A DNA stretch of 64,000 bases from CAJXQU01 sp965223825 (GTDB lineage Bacteria > Pseudomonadota > Gammaproteobacteria > CAJXQU01). The position numbers and the translations under genes are program-made. The notes under the pieces are model-generated. The model searched no databases. It saw nothing but the letters and a program-made list of their open reading frames with translations, and was not told the DNA's origin. Positions 34,412-42,433 of the stretch are shown here, piece by piece; within the stretch, counting starts at the first letter, position 1, and the number at the start of each line of letters is the position of its first letter. The stretch covers positions 2,480,001 through 2,544,000 of the forward strand of contig OZ245018.1 of the NCBI GenBank assembly GCA_965223825.1, given 5' to 3'.

Positions 34412-35215
34412 CTAAGATGTCTGTCTCTTTCTTAAAAATAATGCGATTGCTGAGGCCAAAAACCAGAACGATGCAGGTAATGGAACTGGCGTAACAGGAG
34501 GCGCTACTGGAGGTACAACAACACCCCCACCCCCACCCCCACCACCGCCAGTATTCCCGCCAGTATTCCCGCCAGTATTCCCGCCAGTATTCCCGCCAGT
34601 ATTCCCGCCAGTATTCCCGCCAGTCGTTTTGTTACTGTAGTTGACTACCAATCGCGCGTAGTCCAGTGTCCATGATTCATATGATCTTCCCGGTGACAAA
34701 CGAATATTTAAATTGCCATCAGATAACGCATTCAGATTGGTAATTTCAATCCTACTCGCGTAATTCACAGAATTAGGATTTACATGAAGGTAATTAGCTG
34801 TATTTTCAGTGCCTGTAGTAAATTGGCCTGCAAGAGTTCCATCAACAAAAACGGACGACATCAAACCAATTAACGCATGACCACCGGCTCCAATCTCCAA
34901 AAATACTGATTCAATGACTGCATTTGCACCTAAACTGACCGATTGGTTAAATGAAAAATCACCAACCAAAAGTCGGTCAGTTCCATCAAAACTCGTTGTA
35001 CCACCAACACCATCAGCTGTTTGTGCGGCTGCATTGTTACCGCCTGTAAAGCGGTTAAATGTAAGGTTTGGAGCAACTATTCTGGAGCCGAAGAACGACG
35101 TGGCTGCTCCATTTATTCCGTCAATATCGCCGTATAAACTTTCAACTGTTAACGCATTCGCTGATGCAGCGAATGTTGCACTAATGGCAATCAGTATGTT
35201 TCTAAATATTTTCAT
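34412..35215 (-). CDS. Secreted PEP-CTERM-like (VPLPA) surface protein with Gly-Asn-Thr repeats
   Basis: 267 aa. It has a Sec signal (MKIFRNILIAISATFAASANA), an about 190-residue Asn/Gly/Ser-rich exported domain of beta type that I cannot name, six NTGG repeats (about 209-234), a polyglycine run and a Pro/Val linker, then the sorting tail VPLPASFWFLASAIALFLRKR. This tail, a VPLPA motif plus hydrophobic helix plus basic end, fits the exosortase (EpsH/XrtA-type) sorting signal. Exosortase itself is not in the window. Role unknown; such proteins are usually surface or biofilm components. It has its own promoter. Confidence 0.88.
   Translation of the reverse strand: MKIFRNILIAISATFAASANALTVESLYGDIDGINGAATSFFGSRIVAPNLTFNRFTGGNNAAAQTADGVGGTTSFDGTDRLLVGDFSFNQSVSLGANAVIESVFLEIGAGGHALIGLMSSVFVDGTLAGQFTTGTENTANYLHVNPNSVNYASRIEITNLNALSDGNLNIRLSPGRSYESWTLDYARLVVNYSNKTTGGNTGGNTGGNTGGNTGGNTGGNTGGGGGGGGGVVVPPVAPPVTPVPLPASFWFLASAIALFLRKRQTS
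34546..34620. repeat. 12-bp tandem repeat inside the PEP-CTERM-like gene
   Basis: Six exact head-to-tail copies of CGCCAGTATTCC from 34546 to 34617 plus a partial copy, followed on the minus strand by a C/G homopolymer-like tract (about 34520-34545). In frame it codes NTGG. Being a multiple of three, copy-number changes would keep the frame. Confidence 0.97.
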
Positions 35216-35297
35216 AATTTACACTGCCCTGAGTTCTGGATCCTTGTAAGTAGAAGATTATCCACCACGCTCATCCTTAAACATTTATCTATATAGG

Positions 35298-35326
35298 ATA
35301 TTATGATATGCAGTGGTTATAGGCAA
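35298..35326 (-). promoter_or_regulatory. Predicted promoter of the PEP-CTERM-like gene
   Basis: Minus strand: -35 TTGCCT (35321-35326), 17-nt spacer, -10 TAATAT (35298-35303), start near 35291. The rest of the gap 35327-35481 is AT-rich with no gene or clear terminator. Confidence 0.55.
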
Positions 35327-35481
35327 GCGATATAATCGCAAGAAACAAAGAATTTACTATCATATACAATAGTTTATCAGCCTCTACTATGAACTATATT
35401 CTCTCTACCTACTCCTATTTATTGAAACTTTCAACTTTGGGGACCTTTTGCAGTTTCAGCCTAAGCCCACCTTCGCTCCAA

Positions 35482-36480
35482 TTATAAGTCTCTCAGTATC
35501 TCCTTTCGCTTCACTACATACTCTTCGTTGCTAATCAAACCCTGATCTTTTAACTTTTTAAGACGAGTAAGACGTTGTTCAGGCGACATACTACTAGATG
35601 AAGTACTGCCTCCCTCTTTCATCTGTTGTCTCATTCGTGCCATTTCTTCACGCATTTTTCGTCGTTCACGACTCTCTTTTTGTAGGCGTATGCGATCCTT
35701 TTCACTTAAACCAACACCAAGATCATCTCCAAAGAGTTCTCTTAACTCCTCTCTTCGGCTTGCTAATTCTGATCGTTTTGCATCTCGAAGTTCATTATCA
35801 AAAGCCGATGCCGCAGAATCTAAGGTGATCTCAACCCAGTCTAAACGCTTATTTTTAGCATAAGTAGAAGCTTCTACTCCATCAGAATCTCCCCCCGTAT
35901 TAAACTTCAACCGACCAAGCGCTTTATCTCTAATTCCATGATTAAAATGATAACGCGTTATACCCATATTTGTTGGATCGTAAGCTTGCTCGTAGCCTTC
36001 TAATTTTGGTCTATCGTAATCACCCATTATCAGGTTTAATTTGCCTGATTTGTAAAAAACACGACCCGCATCGTAGTATTGATTATCCTTTAACCCTAAG
36101 ACTCTATCTTTCGTCTTCCTCACAGCAAAAATAACATCTTGATCTGACTTCGCTTGTGATAGTGCCCGCACTAGGTTCTTACTTAAAATATTTATCTCAC
36201 CGACTGTAAAAACAGAATTCGAATCAAGAACGTTTTCTCCTTGCATGGTCAAAAAACTAAGAGCCTTATTTATAGTTTCTTCATTCAAATTCACAGGATG
36301 ATCATTTTTTCCTGTTGATGTGTCATCTTGAGATTCAAGCTTTACATAAACATTCGCACCAACTTCGTAAATTACATCTTTCTTATCTTTCTTAAATAAA
36401 TCGATGCTATAAGCGCTTTGACTAAGCAACATCAAGAACACTGGAATAAAATTAAGGTATTGAATTTTAAGTATTTTCAT
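35482..36480 (-). CDS. Periplasmic protein with C-terminal SHOCT domain, function unknown
   Basis: 332 aa. N-terminal Sec signal (hydrophobic FIPVFLMLLSQSAYS). The middle is a folded domain of about 200 residues with VGEINILSKNLVRALS, DQDVIFAVRKTKD, AGRVFYKSGKLNLIMGDY and a charged stretch. Then comes a highly charged Arg/Glu coiled coil (about 235-290) and a SHOCT-type tail, RLTRLKKLKDQGLISNEEY ending KRKEILRDL. SHOCT motifs occur at the ends of many proteins and are thought to mediate oligomerisation. I recognise the domain, not the role. It has no ribosome site and an almost leaderless promoter. Confidence 0.88.
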   Translation of the reverse strand: MKILKIQYLNFIPVFLMLLSQSAYSIDLFKKDKKDVIYEVGANVYVKLESQDDTSTGKNDHPVNLNEETINKALSFLTMQGENVLDSNSVFTVGEINILSKNLVRALSQAKSDQDVIFAVRKTKDRVLGLKDNQYYDAGRVFYKSGKLNLIMGDYDRPKLEGYEQAYDPTNMGITRYHFNHGIRDKALGRLKFNTGGDSDGVEASTYAKNKRLDWVEITLDSAASAFDNELRDAKRSELASRREELRELFGDDLGVGLSEKDRIRLQKESRERRKMREEMARMRQQMKEGGSTSSSSMSPEQRLTRLKKLKDQGLISNEEYVVKRKEILRDL

Positions 36481-36491
36481 AGTGTTAAGTA

Positions 36492-36520
36492 ATTATAATT
36501 ATGAGGCGTGTTATGTTCAA
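36492..36520 (-). promoter_or_regulatory. Promoter giving a nearly leaderless mRNA for the SHOCT gene
   Basis: Minus strand: -35 TTGAAC (36515-36520), 17-nt spacer, perfect -10 TATAAT (36492-36497). Only 11 nt separate the -10 from the ATG at 36480, so the transcript would start about 4 nt before the ATG. No Shine-Dalgarno sequence is present, consistent with leaderless initiation. Confidence 0.65.
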
Positions 36521-36649
36521 AAGCGATGCGTGAGTCTACTACAAAGGATATTGGCATGAAAGAAATGTTTTATGTCCTTTGATGGGACGATAAGCCATTC
36601 AAATGGTTCATTTCCTAAGAATAATTTCTTTTAAATTTTAACTTTGCAT

Positions 36650-36679
36650 AAAAAAAAAGCCTCCGAAGAGGCTTTTTTC
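36650..36679 (-). terminator. Intrinsic terminator of the porin gene
   Basis: GCCTC / GAGGC stem extended by A-T pairs, CGAA loop, followed on the minus strand by eight or nine T. About 40 nt after the porin stop. Confidence 0.9.
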
Positions 36680-36718
36680 TGTTTCATCATGAAACGCTTC
36701 TGTAGATTAAGTTCAATC

Positions 36719-37945
36719 TTAGAAGAAGTATGTCATACCTAAAGTGAACATATCCAAATCTTCTGCTGCATTGTATGCATTAGTTCCATCAACATCCAAG
36801 CTCAGGTTTTGGTATGCACCGTAGATGATTAGGTTGCTACCGAAATATTGGTCAACTGTTACGCCCCAACGTTGGACTTCTGAGCCAGTGATGTCGTTAA
36901 TGCCATCAGCAGCCTGTCCATTTGTTCCGTCTTGGAATGCAGCACCAAATTGGTCGTTATATTGACCAAAGTTGAATGAAATTGCTGTATCACCAGCAGA
37001 CATCCATTGACGTTTAACACCAGCTTTTACCCACCAAGCATCAGTATCGTTACCAGTACCTGCAGCAGCGTCATCAGTTTGCTCGTTTTGGTAAGCAAGT
37101 GTACCGAACAGACCAGTAATCGAATCCATCAGGCCTGCTTGAACTTGCCAAGTATCTGTACCCAGTTCATTTACAGCAGCGCCAACGATACCACCATCAG
37201 CGTTATATGAGTAACCACCATGTACGTTAACAGTTAAACGACCAATTGTGTCGCTGTATTTAACCGCAACATCGTAAACGTCGTCATTAGCATAACCAAG
37301 AGCAATGCTAACCGGACCGAAAGCAGGTAAATCATAACGAACGCCGTTACGATAGATACCATTACAGTCAATACCAATGCCCAATCCAGGAACAGCTTGA
37401 CATGTTAGGAAAGAACCCCAAACAGTGCCTGCTGGTGTACCTTGTACTTGGAAAGCATTACCGCGGAAAACTGGAGAAATCGTTGACCATAAAGTCAATG
37501 ATGGATCAGCCAGTACAGCGATGTTATCAGTAGGCATACTTTGAGTACCCAAAGTTACTTTACCGAATGCACCAGACAGGTAAATGCTTTCGCCAAGTGT
37601 AGAAACACCACTCAACCAGTCATTTCCGTTTTCAAATGCTTGTTGGCCACCAACAGTCAGTGGATCGTTACCACCTAAAACAGTTGGCTCTAAGATTACT
37701 TCGAAGCCAGCACTCAGGCCAGTATTTGCAAGAGGAGTTGAACCAGAGATGGTTATACGTGAACCCAAAGTCGTTCCGTTATCACCACCAGTTACCACAT
37801 CACTGCTAACACCATCATCATAGTAAGTTGCACTTTCGTTCAACCAACCAGAGATGTTCCATGACGCTTCTTCAGCGCTTACAGCTAAAGGGGCTGTTGC
37901 TACTGCAGCAACGAGAGCACCTTTTAAAATTTGATTGTTTTTCAC
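36719..37945 (-). CDS. Outer-membrane porin
   Basis: 408 aa general-diffusion-type porin. It has a Sec signal (MKNNQILKGALVAAVATAPLAVSA), a mature start EEASWNISGWLNE, many alternating beta strands, a plug-like loop around GAFGKVTLGTQSMPTDN (an arrangement typical of loop 3 in the Porin_4 family), two Cys in LTCQAVPGLGIGIDC, and a C-terminal LGMTYFF ending in Phe as required by the Bam complex. Start codon is GTG at 37945 with GGAGG 9 nt upstream. Substrate unknown. Promoter carries phased repeats. Confidence 0.92.
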   Translation of the reverse strand: MKNNQILKGALVAAVATAPLAVSAEEASWNISGWLNESATYYDDGVSSDVVTGGDNGTTLGSRITISGSTPLANTGLSAGFEVILEPTVLGGNDPLTVGGQQAFENGNDWLSGVSTLGESIYLSGAFGKVTLGTQSMPTDNIAVLADPSLTLWSTISPVFRGNAFQVQGTPAGTVWGSFLTCQAVPGLGIGIDCNGIYRNGVRYDLPAFGPVSIALGYANDDVYDVAVKYSDTIGRLTVNVHGGYSYNADGGIVGAAVNELGTDTWQVQAGLMDSITGLFGTLAYQNEQTDDAAAGTGNDTDAWWVKAGVKRQWMSAGDTAISFNFGQYNDQFGAAFQDGTNGQAADGINDITGSEVQRWGVTVDQYFGSNLIIYGAYQNLSLDVDGTNAYNAAEDLDMFTLGMTYFF

Positions 37946-38047
37946 TTTATATAGCCTCCAAAAATTGTTTGGTGTAGCACTGTTGCGTCGGTAGTAGCAC
38001 CGCTTCTTAAAACTAACGATCTGCTACCTGTTGCGACTACGGGGACG

Positions 38048-38076
38048 AATATACAACAAGATTTTTATTCAAGCAA
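38048..38076 (-). promoter_or_regulatory. Predicted porin promoter
   Basis: Minus strand: -35 TTGCTT (38071-38076), 17-nt spacer, -10 TATATT (38048-38053), start near 38041 and a leader of about 95 nt. The 412-nt gap 37946-38357 otherwise holds the TTGTTG repeats and the upstream region of the plus-strand beta-propeller gene, where I see an AGAGGAG ribosome site but no clear promoter. Confidence 0.6.
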
Positions 38077-38142
38077 CAAAATAATAGAGTTTTTACAACA
38101 AATTCTTTTATTTTTTTTAAATACGTCTCATATTTACAACAA
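38054..38142 (-). repeat. Four TTGTTG direct repeats phased at the porin promoter
   Basis: On the plus strand CAACAA occurs at 38054, 38074, 38096 and 38137: spacings 20, 22 and 41 nt, close to two and four helical turns. Three are preceded by TA (TACAACAA). Two lie upstream of the -35, one overlaps it and one lies in the spacer. The pattern resembles tandem sites for a response regulator of the OmpR type, but no known consensus is claimed. Confidence 0.5.
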
Positions 38143-38357
38143 ACTAACCCTGTTCATGCAAATTTTGTCCACTTTAATTGATAATTCTGCTGGTTTCCCT
38201 CTACTTCTACACGGGCTCATACGCACTTAAATTGATCGGATTTAGGAATTTTTCTGAGTACAGGATGTCGGTGAATATGTTAGCTTCGCATTCTATATGT
38301 GACACCATAACTATAAGCAACCCAAAACATACACTATATAAAGAGGAGTAGATCTAA

Positions 38358-39380
38358 ATGTTAAAGCATTCTGTTCACCTAGCCGCGCTGTTATTAGCGG
38401 CCACACTTTCCGGCTGTTCTGATCAGGCGGACAAGACTGCCGACAAGGACGAACCCGCCACAACAAATACAACGCAAACTTCACCTGTAACCTCACACCG
38501 TGTTTTCGTTACGAATGAAAAAGATGGCACGATCAGTGTGATCGATAGTGAGACAAATACCGTTGAAACAACGGTAAAAGTGGGGGAGCAACCTAGAGGA
38601 ATTGGCCTAGCCCCGGATGGTTCAGCCTTGTACATTGCACTGGGCAAAGAAGATAAAATTGTCGTGCTCGATCCTGAGACACTTGAGATTACTAAAGATC
38701 TCGATTCGGGTGATGATCCAGAAACATTTGCCGTGCATCCTAATGGCAATTTATACATCTCAAATGAAGAAGATAATATGGCCACCGTGCTTAACCCTAA
38801 CTCAGGTGAAAAGATTGCACAGATCGATGTCGGTATTGAACCTGAGGGTGTTGCTGTTTCTCAAGACGGTACCCGCGTAATTGTCACCAGTGAATCAACA
38901 AACATGCTCCATGTTATCGCTGTCCCTGAACATGAAGTGATAGCCAATATCCTTGTCGGTTCACGTCCACGTGCAGCAACCTTTACTAATGACAGCAGCA
39001 TTGCTTATGCAAGTACAGAAATTGGTGGTGAAATCAAAAAAGTCGATGTTAAAACAAATGAAATACTATTGACCAAGACTTTGACTGACGATAAAGCCAA
39101 ACCAAAGGATGTTTTACTAAGTAAAGATGAGAAAACGCTTTATGTTGCAGCAGGACGCGCCAATGAGGTTTTTGCCTTAGATGCTGACACCCTTGAAGTG
39201 ATCAAAGAAATTCCAGTAGGTAAACGAGTTTGGGGACTCGCCATGAATAAGGCAGGAACTCGGCTATATAGCTCAAATGGCGTCAGCGGTACTATCTCAG
39301 TGATCGACACTACAAAGAATGAAGTTATTGCAACTATCGAAGTCGGCAGCTTCCCTTGGGGCATTGCCGTCGCTGATTAA
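38358..39380 (+). CDS. Beta-propeller lipoprotein of the YVTN/YncE type, possibly PQQ-alcohol-oxidation associated
   Basis: 340 aa. It has a lipoprotein signal with lipobox LSGC (Cys20), a short Thr/Glu/Lys linker, then about seven repeats of the form VTNEKDGTISVIDSETN and VGEQPRGIGLAPDGSALYIA, typical of YVTN seven-bladed propellers. It closely matches the pattern of a propeller family noted in PQQ-dependent catabolism clusters, which fits an organism with XoxF, but xoxF is 12 kb away. Role uncertain: binding, scaffold or electron-transfer accessory. Good ribosome site (AGAGGAG). Confidence 0.88.
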   Translation: MLKHSVHLAALLLAATLSGCSDQADKTADKDEPATTNTTQTSPVTSHRVFVTNEKDGTISVIDSETNTVETTVKVGEQPRGIGLAPDGSALYIALGKEDKIVVLDPETLEITKDLDSGDDPETFAVHPNGNLYISNEEDNMATVLNPNSGEKIAQIDVGIEPEGVAVSQDGTRVIVTSESTNMLHVIAVPEHEVIANILVGSRPRAATFTNDSSIAYASTEIGGEIKKVDVKTNEILLTKTLTDDKAKPKDVLLSKDEKTLYVAAGRANEVFALDADTLEVIKEIPVGKRVWGLAMNKAGTRLYSSNGVSGTISVIDTTKNEVIATIEVGSFPWGIAVAD

Positions 39381-39449
39381 GCTGAGTGTAGTAGCCAACT
39401 AAATTGTGCTATTGATCAATGTCATGCAACACAACTCAAGTAATATAAA

Positions 39450-41348
39450 TCAGGGGATCGCAGCGCGGTCCCCTTTTTCTTCCAGCCATTTTTTACGGTC
39501 AGATGCCCGTTTCTTAGCCAGCAACATATCCAACATGCTTTGCGTTTCATCACCCGATGAGATCGTCAATTGAACTAAGCGACGAGTGGTCTCTGCCATA
39601 GTCGTTTCCCTTAATTGTGGCGGATTCATTTCCCCCAAACCTTTGAAGCGTTGAACGTTAACCATACCTTTTATTTTCTCAATTTTAATACGATCTAACG
39701 TTGCTTCCTTTTCACGTTCATCGAGTGCATAAAAGACTTCCTTACCCACGTCGATTCGGAATAGTGGCGGCATCGCAACATAAATATGGCCAGCTTCAAC
39801 GACGGGCCTAAAATGCTGAACAAACAACGCACAAAGCAAGGTCGCGATATGCAAACCATCAGAGTCTGCATCGGCTAGAATGCACACTTTGCCATAACGC
39901 AGCTTCTCGAGTTCATCAGAACCCGGATCAACCCCGATCGCAACTGCGATATCATGCACTTCTTGCGAACCCAATACTTGCCCAGATTCAACTTCCCAAG
40001 TATTTAGGATTTTTCCGCGCAATGGCATAACCGCCTGCGTATCTTTATCCCGCGCTTGCTTAGCTGAGCCACCAGCTGAATCGCCTTCAACGAGGAAGAG
40101 TTCTGTTAATTTTGGATCCTGTAGAACACAATCGGCCAGTTTTCCAGGTAAAGCTGGGCCACCGGTAACTCGCTTTCTGATCACCTGTTTCGATGATTTC
40201 AAACGCTTTTGAGCATTGTTGATCGCAAGCTCCGCAATTTTTTCGCCGGTTTCAACATGTTGATGCAGCCACAAGCTAGTCGCGTCTTTCACAACACCAG
40301 AAACGAATGATGTACACTCCCGGGAAGACAAACGCTCTTTGGTTTGACCTGAAAACTGTGGTTCAGCCAACTTCACTGAGAGCAGAAAACAACAACTTTC
40401 CCAGACATCGTCAGCCGTGAGTTTTACACCGCGCGGCAGAAGATTACGAAAATCGCAAAACTCTCGCACTGCATCCAATAACCCTAACCGCAAACCATTA
40501 ACATGCGTGCCACCTTGAATTGTCGGGACTAAGTTAACGTAACTTTCGGAAACGACTTCACCGCCATCGACCAACCAATGCACTGCCCAATCCACGGTTT
40601 CCGTATCGCCGGTGACGCTGCCCGTTAACGGTTCGGCAGGTAGTAGCTCTGCCCCTTTCAATGCTTCGGCTAGATAGGTTTTAAAACCATCTGGATAATG
40701 CCAAGAGTGAGCTTCTTCATCTTGTGGGCCAGTCAATGTGACCGTAAGCCCGGGACATAACACCGCTTTCGCCCGAAGCACGTGTTTTAAACGCGTCAGA
40801 GACAGTTTGACCGTATCGAAATATTGCTCATCCGGCCAGAATCGGATCCGTGTACCGGTATTTTGCTTCCCTACTTTTCCAACCACTTCCAACCGTGAAT
40901 GTATCTCACCATCTTCAAACGTCATGCTGTGCTCAGCGGCATCGCGCTTGATCCAGACCTGTAAATGTTTCGACAGTGCGTTTACGACTGAGACACCCAC
41001 TCCATGTAAACCGCCGGAAAACTTATAACTTTTCTTCGAAAACTTACCGCCTGCGTGTAACCGAGTCATGATGACTTCAACACCGGGAACTTTTTCTTCA
41101 GGATGGAGATCGACCGGCATTCCGCGACCATCATCCGAAACTTCGATCGAACCATCATCATGCAGCCTCACATCGATACGCGAAGCAAAACCGGCGATCG
41201 CCTCATCGACACTGTTATCCACCACCTCTTGTACTAAATGATTCGGACGTGTCGTGTCCGTATACATACCGGGTCTTTTCCTAACCGGATCTAGCCCTGT
41301 GAGTATTTCGATGTCCGACGCGTCGTATTCTTTGCTCAAAATAGCCAT
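39450..41348 (-). CDS. parE: DNA topoisomerase IV subunit B
   Basis: ATPase subunit of topoisomerase IV. The 632-aa protein has the GHKL ATPase motifs EVVDNSVDEAIAG, DDGRGMPVD and SGGLHGVGVSVVNALS, then the TOPRIM part with FLVEGDSAGGSAKQARD and LADADSDGLHI, and a C-terminal QRFKGLGEMNP. Length fits ParE rather than the roughly 800-aa GyrB. Monocistronic and divergent from the LysM gene. Confidence 0.97.
   Translation of the reverse strand: MAILSKEYDASDIEILTGLDPVRKRPGMYTDTTRPNHLVQEVVDNSVDEAIAGFASRIDVRLHDDGSIEVSDDGRGMPVDLHPEEKVPGVEVIMTRLHAGGKFSKKSYKFSGGLHGVGVSVVNALSKHLQVWIKRDAAEHSMTFEDGEIHSRLEVVGKVGKQNTGTRIRFWPDEQYFDTVKLSLTRLKHVLRAKAVLCPGLTVTLTGPQDEEAHSWHYPDGFKTYLAEALKGAELLPAEPLTGSVTGDTETVDWAVHWLVDGGEVVSESYVNLVPTIQGGTHVNGLRLGLLDAVREFCDFRNLLPRGVKLTADDVWESCCFLLSVKLAEPQFSGQTKERLSSRECTSFVSGVVKDATSLWLHQHVETGEKIAELAINNAQKRLKSSKQVIRKRVTGGPALPGKLADCVLQDPKLTELFLVEGDSAGGSAKQARDKDTQAVMPLRGKILNTWEVESGQVLGSQEVHDIAVAIGVDPGSDELEKLRYGKVCILADADSDGLHIATLLCALFVQHFRPVVEAGHIYVAMPPLFRIDVGKEVFYALDEREKEATLDRIKIEKIKGMVNVQRFKGLGEMNPPQLRETTMAETTRRLVQLTISSGDETQSMLDMLLAKKRASDRKKWLEEKGDRAAIP
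39452..39480 (+). terminator. Terminator of the beta-propeller gene embedded in the parE coding end
   Basis: Plus strand: AGGGGATCG / CGGTCCCCT (9 bp with one T-G pair) followed by TTTTTCT. The hairpin coincides with the last codons and stop of the convergent parE gene, so one sequence serves both. Confidence 0.8.
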
Positions 41349-41419
41349 TCCTGCTGAAATTTCATGTGTCGGTGTTATATCAAACCGGCTGAAAGAAGGC
41401 TAGACAGATCTACTTGGTT

Positions 41420-41449
41420 TTGACATCCGCAACATGCACAATGAGCTAT
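41420..41449 (+). promoter_or_regulatory. Possible promoter of the BON/LysM gene
   Basis: Plus strand: perfect -35 TTGACA (41420-41425) but a weak -10 AGCTAT (41444-41449) at 18 nt. Confidence 0.35.
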
Positions 41450-41483
41450 TGAATAACAAAACACCCAGGAGGAGGAACACACA

Positions 41484-41984
41484 ATGTCATTATTTGGCTT
41501 CGTAAAAGATATCGGTAAATCACTCTTCGGCAGCGATGCTGAGGCAGCAGAAAAGATCAAAGCACACATCGAATCAAACAACCCAGGCGTCAATAACCTA
41601 GAAGTTGAATTTGATGATGGCATCGTCACGCTAAGCGCAGACTGTGAAACGGCTCAAGCCCTGCAGAAGATGATTCTGATGGCTGGCAATGTGAAAGGGG
41701 TTGAAGATGTTCGTGTCGCACGGATCAGCATCGCACCCCCAATCGCTGTGGAAGAAGAAGAGGAAGAAGAGGAAGTTTCTGAATCTGTCTCGGTTGAGGC
41801 TGCACTTGAACAAGAAAACGTTGAATATTACATCATCCAAAAAGGCGACTCTCTGAGCAAAATCGCTAAGCAATACTATGGCAACGCAATGGAATACCCA
41901 CGTTTATTTGAAGAGAATCGCGAAGTTATCGAAGATCCTGATCTGATCTATCCAGGTCAAAAAATTCGCATTCCGCTCGATTAA
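41484..41984 (+). CDS. BON and LysM domain protein (YgaU/KbpA-like)
   Basis: 166 aa, no signal peptide. Layout: N-terminal MSLFGFVKDIGKSLFG, a BON domain (about 25-85, NNLEVEFDDGIVTLSADC), an acidic Glu-run linker (about 90-105), and a LysM domain (about 115-165, YYIIQKGDSLSKIAKQYYGN ending GQKIRIPLD). This matches E. coli YgaU (KbpA), a potassium-binding protein. Strong AGGAGGAGG ribosome site. Confidence 0.92.
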   Translation: MSLFGFVKDIGKSLFGSDAEAAEKIKAHIESNNPGVNNLEVEFDDGIVTLSADCETAQALQKMILMAGNVKGVEDVRVARISIAPPIAVEEEEEEEEVSESVSVEAALEQENVEYYIIQKGDSLSKIAKQYYGNAMEYPRLFEENREVIEDPDLIYPGQKIRIPLD

Positions 41985-41996
41985 ACACGTACTCTG

Positions 41997-42026
41997 CTGC
42001 AGAGATCAACCCTTTGATCTCTGCAG
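41997..42026 (+). terminator. Perfect 13-bp hairpin after the BON/LysM gene
   Basis: CTGCAGAGATCAA / TTGATCTCTGCAG with a 4-nt loop, 13 nt after the stop. No T tract follows (TCTCCATATA), so it may terminate poorly or stabilise the 3' end. Confidence 0.5.
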
Positions 42027-42099
42027 TCTCCATATACCCATCATTTCCGTGACACAACTCTCTTAGCACAAATGACACGTTCTGGTAGCGGCAATTCGA

Positions 42100-42128
42100 T
42101 TGACCACACGACCATAACTGGGTTAATT
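42100..42128 (+). promoter_or_regulatory. Predicted promoter of xseB-ispA(-folE2)
   Basis: Plus strand: -35 TTGACC (42100-42105), 16-17 nt spacer, -10 GTTAAT or TTAATT (42122-42128). The start near 42134 supports the ATG at 42155 as the xseB start. Confidence 0.5.
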
Positions 42129-42154
42129 TAGGCGGCTTGCTTACGGAGTCATTT

Positions 42155-42400
42155 ATGCCACGCAAAGCGAAAAGCTTCAATTTTGAACAAGCGCTAGAAG
42201 AACTGGATACGCTTGTTTCGCAAATGGAAAATGGTGAAACTTCATTAGAAGATTCACTCAAACACTTTGAGCGCGGGATTGAACTCACGCGTTCTTGTCA
42301 AAAAGCCTTGATGGATGCAGAGCAAAAAGTCAAAATCCTTATGGAATCGCAAGATAAACAAACCCTGAAAGATTTCAACAGCGATCTCACCGAAGACTGA
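42155..42400 (+). CDS. xseB: Exodeoxyribonuclease VII small subunit
   Basis: 81-aa helical protein with FNFEQALEELDTLVSQME, NGETSLEDSLKHFERGIEL and a C-terminal QALMDAEQKVKIL-type helix, the diagnostic pattern. The ATG at 42155 has GGAG 8 nt upstream; an upstream TTG would lie at the transcription start. First gene of xseB-ispA, the conserved order. xseA is elsewhere. Confidence 0.95.
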   Translation: MPRKAKSFNFEQALEELDTLVSQMENGETSLEDSLKHFERGIELTRSCQKALMDAEQKVKILMESQDKQTLKDFNSDLTED

Positions 42401-42433
42401 TCGCTTCACTCTCAAACCGCGTACCCAATTCAC

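Noticed and set aside
34546..34620. CRISPR array
   Set aside because: The 12-bp units are contiguous with no spacers and code NTGG in frame.
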